NCBI GenBank assembly: GCA_024398875.1
Contig: JAKSIJ010000019.1
Coordinates: 1-50,523 of the forward strand
DNA length: 50,523 nt
From: Fibrobacter sp.
GTDB taxonomy: Bacteria; Fibrobacterota; Fibrobacteria; Fibrobacterales; Fibrobacteraceae
Direction of reading: 5' to 3'
A program made the translations under genes and the position numbers. The notes below the pieces were generated by a model that saw only the letters and a list, made by a program, of their open reading frames with translations, ran no database searches and was not told the DNA's origin. Shown here piece after piece: positions 39,412-47,584 of the stretch (within the stretch, counting starts at the first letter, position 1; each line of letters begins with the position of its first letter).

Positions 39412-40368
39412 ATGTCTTCGATTAATTTTGCTACAAGAGAAATTAGTTGTAAAGTGGTCTACTACGGACCCGGTCTTAGTGGTAAGACCACCAACTTGCA
39501 GGTGATTCACCAGAAGATGCCTCAGGACAAGCGCACGGACATGGTGTCCCTAGCTACCGAAGGCGACCGTACGCTGTTCTTCGACTTTTTGCCATTGAAC
39601 CTTGGTGATATTAAGGGCTTCAAGACTCGTTTCCAACTTTACACGGTTCCTGGTCAGGTTTATTACAACAGTACCCGTAAACTCGTTCTTCGCGGTGTGG
39701 ATGGTATTGTATTTGTGGCGGACTCCCAGCGTTCCCGTCAGGCGGAAAACTTGGAGAGCCTTCAGAATTTGCGCCAGAACCTGCAGGATTACGGTATGGA
39801 TCTGGATGACATGCCCTTCGTGCTTCAGTACAACAAGCGCGATATGGACAACGTGTTCACCCTGGATGAACTGAATGCGGAATTGAACCCTCGCAAGGTG
39901 CCGTTCTTCCCGTCTACCGCTCATAACGGTAAGGGCGTGGTGACCACCCTTAAGGCGATTGCCATGTTGGTCATCGAGAAGTTCAATGTGAAGCAGGGCT
40001 TCCTCCGCAAGGCTGCCGAAAGCGTGAACAACACTGGCGTTCATGAAGTTTCTATGACCAAGGAAGGGCTCTCTGTGGGTCAGGCTCAGCCGCCTGCCAA
40101 TGCAAAGCCTCAACTTGCTCAGCCAACCACACCGTCTTCTCCCTTTAAGATGCCTTCCTTTGCTGCAAAGCCGGGTGTTGCTGGAGCCCCGTCCACGGGT
40201 ACCGGTTCGGCCTTGTTCCAGAAGGGATTTGGAGCCTCTCCATTTGGTCGCCCCCGTACGCCGACCACCATCGCCAGAATGCCGACCTTTGGCCGTACTG
40301 TTGAAAAGCCGGAAGACAATTCTGATGATGAAATCGAGTTGCGTCCATACGTGCCCAAGAAAAAGTAG
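39412..40368 (+). CDS. mglA: MglA-like small GTPase with a long C-terminal extension
   Basis: MglA is the bacterial Ras-like polarity and motility switch. Residues 1-195 match it closely: NFATREISCKVVYYGPG, P-loop GPGLSGKT (19-26), FFDFLPLNLG, switch region YTVPGQVYYNSTRKLVLRG, FVADSQRSR and the base-binding YNKRD. Unlike Myxococcus MglA (about 195 aa), this protein continues for about 120 residues. The tail is rich in Pro, Ala and Phe (for example QPPANAKPQLAQ, FKMPSFAAKPG) and ends acidic then basic (EIELRPYVPKKK). It is likely disordered and may bind partners. AAGGA lies 8 nt before the ATG. A roadblock (MglB-like) gene follows. Confidence 0.93.
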   Translation: MSSINFATREISCKVVYYGPGLSGKTTNLQVIHQKMPQDKRTDMVSLATEGDRTLFFDFLPLNLGDIKGFKTRFQLYTVPGQVYYNSTRKLVLRGVDGIVFVADSQRSRQAENLESLQNLRQNLQDYGMDLDDMPFVLQYNKRDMDNVFTLDELNAELNPRKVPFFPSTAHNGKGVVTTLKAIAMLVIEKFNVKQGFLRKAAESVNNTGVHEVSMTKEGLSVGQAQPPANAKPQLAQPTTPSSPFKMPSFAAKPGVAGAPSTGTGSALFQKGFGASPFGRPRTPTTIARMPTFGRTVEKPEDNSDDEIELRPYVPKKK

Positions 40369-40388
40369 GGTATGGGAGAAAGGTTTGT

Positions 40389-40811
40389 ATGAGTGATTTT
40401 GCAATTTATGCTGAAGTTGTTGAAAAAGTGCGTCGTCTCATGTTGGCTTACCAGGCCAGCGTGAAGGCGGAATACATCGCCCTTTGCCATCGTGACGGTT
40501 CCCTTATTGCCGAAGTGGGCAATCTGCCCTCTTGCCCTGAGCCTTCGCTGCTAGCAGTGCTTGGTAATGGTGCTTACGATTCTGCAAAGCAGATGGGTGG
40601 CATGCTTGGTGGCGAAAACTTCCAATCTGTGTCCTTCTCCGGCGAAAACCGCTCTGTCTACATTTCGTCTGCGGACAATGCGCTGCTTTTGCTTCAGGTT
40701 TTCCCGGGTCCGAAACTCCCGAATCGTGTAGAGGACTTCAACCGTTTGCTGGTGGAAAAGCTTTTGGAAGCGGTTCCTACCTTTACCCAGAACACCAGTA
40801 AGCTTATCTAA
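40389..40811 (+). CDS. mglB: MglB-like roadblock/LC7 protein, probable GAP of MglA
   Basis: The 140-aa protein has the roadblock/LC7 fold pattern: AEYIALCHRDGSLIAEVGN, SLLAVLGNGAYDSAKQMGG, SVYISSADNALLLLQVF. In Myxococcus and relatives, MglB stimulates GTP hydrolysis by MglA and sets polarity. Direct adjacency to MglA (20-nt gap) supports the same role here. GGAGAAAGG precedes the ATG. The following DUF2914 gene is 11 nt away, so all three probably form one operon. Confidence 0.9.
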   Translation: MSDFAIYAEVVEKVRRLMLAYQASVKAEYIALCHRDGSLIAEVGNLPSCPEPSLLAVLGNGAYDSAKQMGGMLGGENFQSVSFSGENRSVYISSADNALLLLQVFPGPKLPNRVEDFNRLLVEKLLEAVPTFTQNTSKLI

Positions 40812-40822
40812 TCGAGGTTGTT

Positions 40823-41290
40823 GTGGCTGGACTTCCGCCACTGCGTAGTATGAGAAAGACGACAGTCGTTTTGATTGTTGTTTTTCTTGCGTTCATCACG
40901 CACCGCATTGTGGACTTTGTTCTGGATGATTCTAGTATCAAGGATGTGGGGAATACGGAATTGTCTCTGGCGCAAGGCGTTGTCTGTCGCCACATCGTGA
41001 AGGAAACCCCTTTTGGCGCGGACTCCGTGTTTGAGGAAGGTTCTCGCCTTTATTTCTATACCATCATTTCCAATGCCCTTCAGTACGATTCTGATTCCCT
41101 GCTGCATGTGTGGTACAAGGGAATGGATACGGTGCAGGTGCTGCCCTGCAAAGTGCGGAAGGATTATGAGGCCTGCTATACGGAAATCTCTCCGAGTATG
41201 CTCACCACAGGGGAGTGGAGCGTAGATTTGGTGCTTGGCCGCCGCTTGCTATATAGCGAACAGTTCCTGATTGAATCGACAGACAGGTAG
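40823..41290 (+). CDS. DUF2914-type membrane-anchored protein
   Basis: The 155-aa protein has one N-terminal membrane helix (TTVVLIVVFLAFITHRIV). A periplasmic beta-rich domain follows, with RLYFYTIISNA, LLHVWYKGMDTVQVL, TTGEWSVDLVL and the final EQFLIES; this is the DUF2914 pattern. Function of the family is unknown. The start is GTG 40823, with GAGG 5 nt upstream; an ATG at 40850 would still keep the helix but lacks a ribosome site. Its place between mglB and a large barrel gene suggests an envelope role linked to that cluster. Confidence 0.7.
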   Translation: MAGLPPLRSMRKTTVVLIVVFLAFITHRIVDFVLDDSSIKDVGNTELSLAQGVVCRHIVKETPFGADSVFEEGSRLYFYTIISNALQYDSDSLLHVWYKGMDTVQVLPCKVRKDYEACYTEISPSMLTTGEWSVDLVLGRRLLYSEQFLIESTDR

Positions 41291-41294
41291 TGTC

Positions 41295-44200
41295 ATGGGC
41301 AGAGGGTCCTGGTTTGCCTTTGTTGCCCTTATCTGGTTAGGCGCTGCAGCCAGCGCATTTGCTTTGAATCTGGATTCCCTGCCCGTATGGAACCCTGATT
41401 ATCTTGTTCAAAATGTGGATGTGGCAGATGCCGCAAATGGTGTGCCGCAAGGTTCTTCGTCTGTGTCGGGCGCGGATGATGCCGCCTCTGGGAAGGTGGA
41501 AGCTCACGGCTACAAGACCATGCAAGTCACTGTGGGCGATGGGGGGACGGAAGTGGATCAGGAACTCCGACTTTCCATTCAGGGCATGGTGGGCGATAGC
41601 GTTTATATCGATGCGTTGTTGAGCGATGTGGACCGCAAGGCGGGCGACCAGACCACGGCAACATTGCAGGAGGTGGACCAGATTTATTTTCGGGCGGAGG
41701 CCAGGCATTGGTTTGTTCATTTGGGCGATTTGACATGGAGGGATGAATCCCTCGGGCTATCTGGAATTGAGCGCAGTACCTTGGGCGCCATGGCGGGTAT
41801 TCGTGGCGGATATACGGAAGTTCGCGGAGCCGCAGGCACTGATGAAGTGAATCGCATTAGTCGCACCTTCAATGGCGTGAGCGGTCAGCGCGAAGGCTAT
41901 GCCATCAGTGGCGATGGAGAATATTTGGCGGTGGTTCCCGGCTCGGAAAAGGTCTGGGTCAACGGCGTGGAACTTCGGCGGGATAAGGATTACGATGTGA
42001 ACTATGCAGGCGGCCTCCTGAATTTCAAGGGGAGATGGGCCCCGGGCGCAGATGACGAAATCCGCATTGAATATGACGCCTACGAAGACGACAATATCTT
42101 TAATTTGTATGCTGCGGCGGGGAAGTACCGCCACCCCAATCTCTATTTGGATGTCGCTGGATTCCGGCTGGAGAATGACAAGCATCGCCTAAAAAAGAGC
42201 GTGTGGACTGATGAAGACTACCAGACGTTGAAGGCGGATAGAGGCGGAATGCTGTACCACATGCCGGACAGTCTCGAAGATGAACTGGATTCTGTAGCGC
42301 TGAATCGTCCAGAGCGGATTGATCGTGTGGGCACGCGGTTGCGGACACAGTTTGATAACCGCTTCTATGCGGATTTGGAGATGGCGGTGAGCCGTCGGGA
42401 TTCTAACACGGTTTCTCACCATGTAGGTGGGCCGGAAGGGAATGCTTTCCGCTGGTATGCAACGACGGATTCTAGCGCTAGAATGTTGAAGTTTCCGGTG
42501 GCCTTTTCGGTGTATGGCAATTATGTGGAAGAGGAATTTGGCATTGGAGATTATCAGGGCACGGATAGAGACTGGAATTCCTACAAGTTGCAGGATGAAT
42601 GGGATTTGGACAGTTCCGCTATTACCTCTGGAGATTTAAGGCATGATGAATTCGGAATGCGGATTCGTCTGGGCAGTGACTGGTTTGCAAAAACGCTGTG
42701 GGGGTATCGCCAGGGAGAGAATCAGGAGTGGAATTCTTCTCGGGTTAAGGTTTCTTTGGAGCATTTGTCGCAGAATGTGGCGAGCGATGTTGGGATTGTT
42801 CGCGTTGCTAGCGTGCAGAATGGAGAGCGGGAACGCTATCAGGCTTTAGGAAATGTACAGTATTTGCAGGGCTTTTGGCGGCCATTCGGGAATTTTGATG
42901 CGCGCTATACGAAGATTGATAGTGATGCATCGGGCTTGGTCGCAGGTGATGTGGGCAAGAATAGTCCCGATGCAGTTTCGGGCGGGGCCTTCGCGGGAAA
43001 TAACGGTGTTGCAGAGGATGAAGTTTTCTACGGGAAATCTGGCGCCGGCTTTTCGCTAAATGCAAACAACTGGAATGCAAGCGAAGGCGTAGAGACGAAA
43101 CTCGCAAGGCGTCGTGGCGACACCTATGGAGATGACTGGAATGATTCCCTCAAATCGGTGGCGTGGACGCAGACGGCTGAATATCACCATCGCTATCTGG
43201 ACATTTCACACTTTTTGCAGTACGAACATCGGGAAGTAGATTCTACGGATGGTGAGAACAGTTGGGTGGGGGATTTGCAGGGTATATTTGGCGATGAGGA
43301 CTTGGGATTCTCCGGCAATGTGAGCTACAAGTTGGGTCTGACGGAGGAGCAAACTTATACGGCCATTTATAAGGCGGTTGCGCCAGGTACAGGCGATGTG
43401 CGTTACGACAGTTTGACGGGTGCCTTCATTGAGGGTGTAGATAACGGCGATTTTGTGTATGAGGGAATGGGCCGCAATGATTCCATCGGGGCGGTGCGGG
43501 CTTCCAATGCGGCATTCAGTTTGGAAGTGGACTGGAATCCAGGGCTCCTGCTGGGGATTCACGAGGGAATCCTGAGGGATATTACCGTAGGCGGAAGCTA
43601 TAGCGCCGAGGGGGAGGACACTACAGGCAAAAAATTGTATTTCCCGCCGTCCTCCAGACATCAGTTGCGGAAAATTTCCTCCGGCAATGTGACTTGGAAG
43701 GGCCGCATTTCTCTGGACCATCCCTCGGGCTTTTCCGCCACATACAAGCCCGGCGCCCTCTACGATAAAAAACTCAGTTCCATTTCTTACTTCGAGGAAA
43801 TGCTTTCGCACCAGCTGGATTTGGGCTACCAGATTACGGACGCACATTTTGTGGGAGGCATGGCCCGCTTGGAAGATGCAGAATTGGAAGCGCTCCAGAA
43901 TCTGGATTGGAACGCGGAAGAATTCTCGGCCCGCTATCGCTTTAGTTTTGCCAGCGGATTCCATGTGGAGCCCGGAGGCCGCTACCGCACAGGTGATGGG
44001 AGTGATGGAGGAACCTACGATTTTGACGCACACCTCTGGGAAGGTTATTTGCGGTTCGGGTACGAGAAGGAAAATGTGGCGGATGGATTCGTGCAGTTCT
44101 CTGCCATCGAGATGGACAAGGGCGAGAACGCCATTCCCTACCAGCTGATGTCGGGCTATGGCGAGGGGCGCACCTATCGCTTGGAGTCCGTGATTTCGGT

Positions 44201-44309
44201 AGATATGAACGAGTACATTTCTTTTGGTTTGCGGTATGTGTTGCGCTTTGGAAATGCAGAAGAGAATATTTTCCAGAAGTTGAGCACAGAAGCGAGAGCG
44301 GTGTTTTAA
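41295..44309 (+). CDS. Large outer-membrane beta-barrel/surface protein, 1004 aa
   Basis: A signal peptide (FAFVALIWLGAAASAFA) precedes a mature protein rich in alternating aromatic and polar strands throughout. Such patterning (for example SYKLGLTEEQTYTAIYKA, FHVEPGGRYRTGDG) ends in ARAVF, with a C-terminal Phe, typical of outer-membrane barrels. Near residues 220-250 a motif SEKVWVNGVELRRDKDY, then VNYAGGLLNF, recurs in surface proteins of several Gram-negative phyla. The start is ATG 41295, four bases after the DUF2914 stop, with AGGT upstream. The exact function is unknown. An Omp85-like gene follows after a heptamer array. Confidence 0.75.
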   Translation: MGRGSWFAFVALIWLGAAASAFALNLDSLPVWNPDYLVQNVDVADAANGVPQGSSSVSGADDAASGKVEAHGYKTMQVTVGDGGTEVDQELRLSIQGMVGDSVYIDALLSDVDRKAGDQTTATLQEVDQIYFRAEARHWFVHLGDLTWRDESLGLSGIERSTLGAMAGIRGGYTEVRGAAGTDEVNRISRTFNGVSGQREGYAISGDGEYLAVVPGSEKVWVNGVELRRDKDYDVNYAGGLLNFKGRWAPGADDEIRIEYDAYEDDNIFNLYAAAGKYRHPNLYLDVAGFRLENDKHRLKKSVWTDEDYQTLKADRGGMLYHMPDSLEDELDSVALNRPERIDRVGTRLRTQFDNRFYADLEMAVSRRDSNTVSHHVGGPEGNAFRWYATTDSSARMLKFPVAFSVYGNYVEEEFGIGDYQGTDRDWNSYKLQDEWDLDSSAITSGDLRHDEFGMRIRLGSDWFAKTLWGYRQGENQEWNSSRVKVSLEHLSQNVASDVGIVRVASVQNGERERYQALGNVQYLQGFWRPFGNFDARYTKIDSDASGLVAGDVGKNSPDAVSGGAFAGNNGVAEDEVFYGKSGAGFSLNANNWNASEGVETKLARRRGDTYGDDWNDSLKSVAWTQTAEYHHRYLDISHFLQYEHREVDSTDGENSWVGDLQGIFGDEDLGFSGNVSYKLGLTEEQTYTAIYKAVAPGTGDVRYDSLTGAFIEGVDNGDFVYEGMGRNDSIGAVRASNAAFSLEVDWNPGLLLGIHEGILRDITVGGSYSAEGEDTTGKKLYFPPSSRHQLRKISSGNVTWKGRISLDHPSGFSATYKPGALYDKKLSSISYFEEMLSHQLDLGYQITDAHFVGGMARLEDAELEALQNLDWNAEEFSARYRFSFASGFHVEPGGRYRTGDGSDGGTYDFDAHLWEGYLRFGYEKENVADGFVQFSAIEMDKGENAIPYQLMSGYGEGRTYRLESVISVDMNEYISFGLRYVLRFGNAEENIFQKLSTEARAVF

Positions 44310-44310
44310 T

Positions 44311-44373
44311 GCAGAATGCAGAATGCAGAATGATGAATGCAGAATGCAGAATGATGAATGATGAATGATGAAT
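44311..44373 (+). repeat. Nine heptamer repeats over the Omp85-like start
   Basis: Nine tandem 7-mers, GCAGAAT or GATGAAT, begin one base after the barrel stop and run through the start codons of the next gene (ATG at 44365 and 44368). Each unit supplies an ATG or near-ATG in shifting frames. Confidence 0.95.
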
Positions 44374-45816
44374 TGTAAGAGTGTTTTGATTTTTGTTTTG
44401 TTTGCGGTGATGGCCCTGTTTGCAGAGCCCGTGAATTGCCGTATCCAGAGCATTGTCTGGACAGGCGAACACTCTGAATTTGATGAAGCGGAAATGTCAA
44501 AAGTGCTGGGCGAACCCTGCGATGTGTGGCAGGCTGTTGCGGCAAAACTTGTGCGATATTATGAGGATCAAGGGTTTGTGGCGGCGCAGATTTCGGGTAC
44601 ATTATCTCGGATGGACTCGGGTGCTGTAACCGAAAATCTGGGTTATGAGTCCGCGGCTCTAACCGTTAGAGCTCACCGCGGTGCGGGCTATGTCTGGGCG
44701 CCTGCGGAGAACCTTGTGCCCACGGGAACAAAGCCCGAGGTATTCCGCCGGCTGAGCGGTATTGAGGAAGGTGCGCCTGTTTCCTTGACGGACTTGGAGC
44801 GTGCGGAACGGAAACTTGCCCGAGTGGGCTATTTTGAGAAAAAAGCTCCCGTGAAGTTGTTCCGAGATCCGGTCCGCAATCGTCTTGTTCCCGCCTTCAG
44901 TATGGAATCCGCCACTGTCTCAGAAGCGGAAGCGCTTCTCACTTATGAAAGTGAAGACAATGTCTGGGAAGGCATGCTGAATGTGAATCTCTACAACATT
45001 CTTGGTACAGCGCGGGATTTGCAGATGGAAGGCTTTACGGGCGAGGAATCTAGACATCTTCATGGTCGCTATAAGGAGCCTTGGATTTTTGGTTCTGCCT
45101 GGAATGTGGTGCTGCGGGGGAGTTTTGATGAGGAAACCATTGCGGATGAGAGTGCTGTAGATGATGAGGAACATGTGGAGCGGGAGATTCTCGGAGAGAT
45201 TGGCATCACTCGCGACATCGGCTTCGATTTTGCGATTGGAGTCTATTTTGGCATAACGGAGGACGACAAACGCTCTACGTTTGAAGTGTCCTACATCTCA
45301 CTGGACCGCTTTGCTTTGCCGCGGGATGGCTGGAAGGTGGAGGCCTCCGCCACATGGAAGATGGATAGACCCGATTCATTGGACAACATTCTTGCTACAA
45401 GTGCACGCGTTGCCCGCTACATGCCGCTGTATGGAAATTTTATCACCCGTTTTTCCGGTGCTGCTGGCGGTATTTTCCACACGGATGCGGCTTACCGCCG
45501 TACGGATATGTTTACCCTTGGTGGCATGGATAGCTTTAAGGGAATGGCATACCAGCAGCTGCGTTCTCGTGCTTATGGCTTCAGCGAGTTTGCGTTGCTC
45601 TGGCAGGACGGCTATGACTTGAGCATTGAAGCTTTTTACCAGCCGGGGCTTTATCGCCGTGCGTTGCCTGAACAGGGTTGGGCACGAGAGCAGGATTACG
45701 GCATCGGCTTTACCCAATATCGCAAGAACTGGAGCATCAATCTCTATTACGCTCTTCGCAATGGCTGCAACTACTTGGATGGTATTCTCGGATTTGGAGT
45801 CAAGACTCTATTTTGA
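44365..45816 (+). CDS. Omp85/BamA-TamA-like outer-membrane protein
   Basis: The 483-aa protein has a signal peptide (SVLIFVLFAVMALFA) and a short N-terminal part with POTRA-like features (IQSIVWTGEHSEFDEAEM, LVRYYEDQGFVAAQI, DLERAERKLARVGYF). A C-terminal barrel includes FTLGGMDSFKGMAYQQLRSR, close to the Omp85 L6 motif (VRGF-like, here SFKG), and ends VKTLF with terminal Phe. Length and one to two POTRA domains suggest a reduced TamA or FhaC-type member rather than full BamA. The start lies inside a heptamer repeat with no Shine-Dalgarno site. It follows the large barrel gene and may assemble or export it. Confidence 0.75.
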   Translation: MMNCKSVLIFVLFAVMALFAEPVNCRIQSIVWTGEHSEFDEAEMSKVLGEPCDVWQAVAAKLVRYYEDQGFVAAQISGTLSRMDSGAVTENLGYESAALTVRAHRGAGYVWAPAENLVPTGTKPEVFRRLSGIEEGAPVSLTDLERAERKLARVGYFEKKAPVKLFRDPVRNRLVPAFSMESATVSEAEALLTYESEDNVWEGMLNVNLYNILGTARDLQMEGFTGEESRHLHGRYKEPWIFGSAWNVVLRGSFDEETIADESAVDDEEHVEREILGEIGITRDIGFDFAIGVYFGITEDDKRSTFEVSYISLDRFALPRDGWKVEASATWKMDRPDSLDNILATSARVARYMPLYGNFITRFSGAAGGIFHTDAAYRRTDMFTLGGMDSFKGMAYQQLRSRAYGFSEFALLWQDGYDLSIEAFYQPGLYRRALPEQGWAREQDYGIGFTQYRKNWSINLYYALRNGCNYLDGILGFGVKTLF

Positions 45817-45851
45817 CAATTATCAAAAGCGCTGCGAGGGAATCCAGGAAT

Positions 45852-45893
45852 GAAGAATGCAGAATGATGAATGCGGAATGCAAAATGCATAAT
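45852..45893 (+). repeat. Six degenerate heptamers downstream of the Omp85-like gene
   Basis: Six units of the same family (GAAGAAT, GCAGAAT, GATGAAT, GCGGAAT, GCAAAAT, GCATAAT) lie 36 nt after the stop, in the same orientation as the upstream array. AATGCAAAAT (45877-45886) pairs with ATTTTGCATT (45940-45949), enclosing further hairpins. Confidence 0.85.
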
Positions 45894-45906
45894 TATATCA
45901 GACGAC

Positions 45907-45937
45907 GTATTTCGCCAGAAATACAATTTTGAATTGT
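45907..45937 (+). terminator. Hairpins between the Omp85-like gene and epmB
   Basis: GTATTTC-GCCA-GAAATAC (7-bp perfect stem, 45907-45924) is followed by AATTTTG. It abuts ACAATT-TTG-AATTGT (45923-45937). Position between convergent genes supports termination. Confidence 0.55.
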
Positions 45938-45958
45938 GAATTTTGCATTTTGAATTAT

Positions 45959-46906
45959 CTACACCGGAGTCTTGCTTTTTTCGCCGGCGATTTCGCGCAC
46001 TAGTTTCGGCACCTCATAGCCGGGCAGTTTCGTCCGGATTTCTTCAATGAGTTCCTGGGCACGAAGGTCTTCCACTTCAAAATGGGCCACCCCTTTGGCA
46101 TGATCCAGTTGATGCAGGTAGTAGGGAAGTACGCCTTGCTCAAAGAGCTTGCGGCTTAATTTGGTCAAAGTCTCGGCATTGTCGTTCACGCCCTTCAAGA
46201 GAACGCTCTGGTTGAGTAGTGTCCATCCGGCTTGCTTGAGGGAGCCAAACACAATCGCGGAGTTTCCATCCAGTTCGTCGGGATGGTCCACGTGGCTCAC
46301 CAGCACGCAGTTGAATCGGGCGGGGAGTTCCTGCAAAAGTTCAAAGTGCTGCATCACCTGGTCTGGCCGCATAATGGGGAGCCGGCTGTGGATGCGGAGG
46401 GTTGTAACCGCCGGATGTGCGGCGATGGCCTCCACCAAATCGCGGAACGGGCCAACGCCCATGGAAAGGGGGTCGCCGCCAGAGAGGATGATTTCCCAGA
46501 CATCGGTGTGCACGTCCAGCCAGTTGCTCACTTCCCGCGCCACATCGGGACTGCTCTGGAAGGGGTAGTTCCGGCGGAAGCAGAAGCGGCAGCGCACACC
46601 GCAGGCGGCGGTGGTGATAATGAGGGCTCGTCCGTCGTATTTCTGGATGATGTTTTCTGACTTGCCGGCGTTCAAATCGCCTACAGGGTCGTCCACGAAC
46701 CCCGGTGCGTCCTTCAGTTCCTCAACGTTCGGGAGAACTTCTCGGAGTAATGCTTCGGGCTGTTCCGCATTACGAATCAGGTCTGCGTAATGCTTGGAAC
46801 AAAGGAAGGGGAATGTCGGGTTCTGGTCTATTGTGGCGTTAAAATCTTTGCCTAAATACTCTAAAAATGCGGGAATTTGCGTGAAACTTTTTACTAAATC
46901 TTCCAT
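45959..46906 (-). CDS. epmB: EF-P beta-lysylation protein EpmB (KamA-family radical SAM)
   Basis: EpmB is a lysine 2,3-aminomutase relative that makes (R)-beta-lysine for attachment to elongation factor P. The 315-aa protein has CGVRCRFCFRRNYPF with the CX3CX2C cluster motif (cysteines in AACGVRCRFC), ILSGGDPLSM, LRIHSRLPIMRP and YYLHQLDHAKGVAHF, all as in EpmB. It is shorter than KamA, as expected. It is divergent from efp with only 40 nt between start codons, which makes the functional link strong. The ligase EpmA is not in the window. Confidence 0.93.
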   Translation of the reverse strand: MEDLVKSFTQIPAFLEYLGKDFNATIDQNPTFPFLCSKHYADLIRNAEQPEALLREVLPNVEELKDAPGFVDDPVGDLNAGKSENIIQKYDGRALIITTAACGVRCRFCFRRNYPFQSSPDVAREVSNWLDVHTDVWEIILSGGDPLSMGVGPFRDLVEAIAAHPAVTTLRIHSRLPIMRPDQVMQHFELLQELPARFNCVLVSHVDHPDELDGNSAIVFGSLKQAGWTLLNQSVLLKGVNDNAETLTKLSRKLFEQGVLPYYLHQLDHAKGVAHFEVEDLRAQELIEEIRTKLPGYEVPKLVREIAGEKSKTPV

Positions 46907-46946
46907 TATATGCTAAATTTAGCTCAAAAACCAAAAAGAGGATAAT

Positions 46947-47513
46947 ATGGGTACTGTAAGCACCAACGAATTCCGTAAGAAGTTGAAGATTATGGTTGAT
47001 GGTCAACCGTATGAAATCATTGAAAACCAGTTTGTGAAGCCGGGTAAGGGTCAGGCCTTTAACCGCGTTCGCATCAAGAACCTTGTGACTGGCCGTACGC
47101 TGGAACGCACTTGGAAGAGCGGCGATACCGTTGAAGAAGCCGATGTGACCTATAGCGAAATGACCTACCTCTACAACGACGGTTCTACCTGGTACTTCCT
47201 GGATAACGAATCTCAGGAAACCATGGAAATCGCTAAGGAAAACCTCAATGGCTGCGAAGTGTGGCTGTTGGACGGCGCCACTGTGGAAGTGACCTGGTGG
47301 AATGGAACCGCTATCGAAGTGATTCCGCCGACCTTCGTGGATTTGATGATTGTGGACGCTCCTCCGGCCGTTCAGGGTAACACCAGCGGTAACGTGATGC
47401 GTGAAGCCATCCTGGAAACGGGTGCCAAGGTGATGATTCCCCTCTTCATCGACAACAACACCAAGATCCGCGTGGATACCCGCGACGGTTCCTACCTGGA
47501 ACGCGCTAAGTAA
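46947..47513 (+). CDS. efp: Elongation factor P
   Basis: EF-P prevents ribosome stalling at polyproline stretches. The 188-aa protein has all three domains. The tip KPGKGQAF carries K34, the beta-lysylation position of E. coli-type EF-P. The C-terminal signature is DTRDGSYLERAK, where the family has TGEYLERA-like residues. Lys at position 34 and the neighbouring epmB indicate beta-lysylation rather than rhamnosylation. GAGG lies 7 nt before the ATG. The proline-rich tail of MglA is a possible client. Confidence 0.97.
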   Translation: MGTVSTNEFRKKLKIMVDGQPYEIIENQFVKPGKGQAFNRVRIKNLVTGRTLERTWKSGDTVEEADVTYSEMTYLYNDGSTWYFLDNESQETMEIAKENLNGCEVWLLDGATVEVTWWNGTAIEVIPPTFVDLMIVDAPPAVQGNTSGNVMREAILETGAKVMIPLFIDNNTKIRVDTRDGSYLERAK

Positions 47514-47537
47514 TCCTTGGTGAAGGCTTAATTTGAG

Positions 47538-47567
47538 AATACCCTTGGAATCCCGAGGGTATTTTCA
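47538..47567 (+). terminator. efp intrinsic terminator
   Basis: An 8-bp perfect stem AATACCCT/AGGGTATT with a 10-nt loop is followed by TTC. Part of the T-run lies in the stem. Confidence 0.65.
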
Positions 47568-47584
47568 TTAAAAGGCTTAAATTC

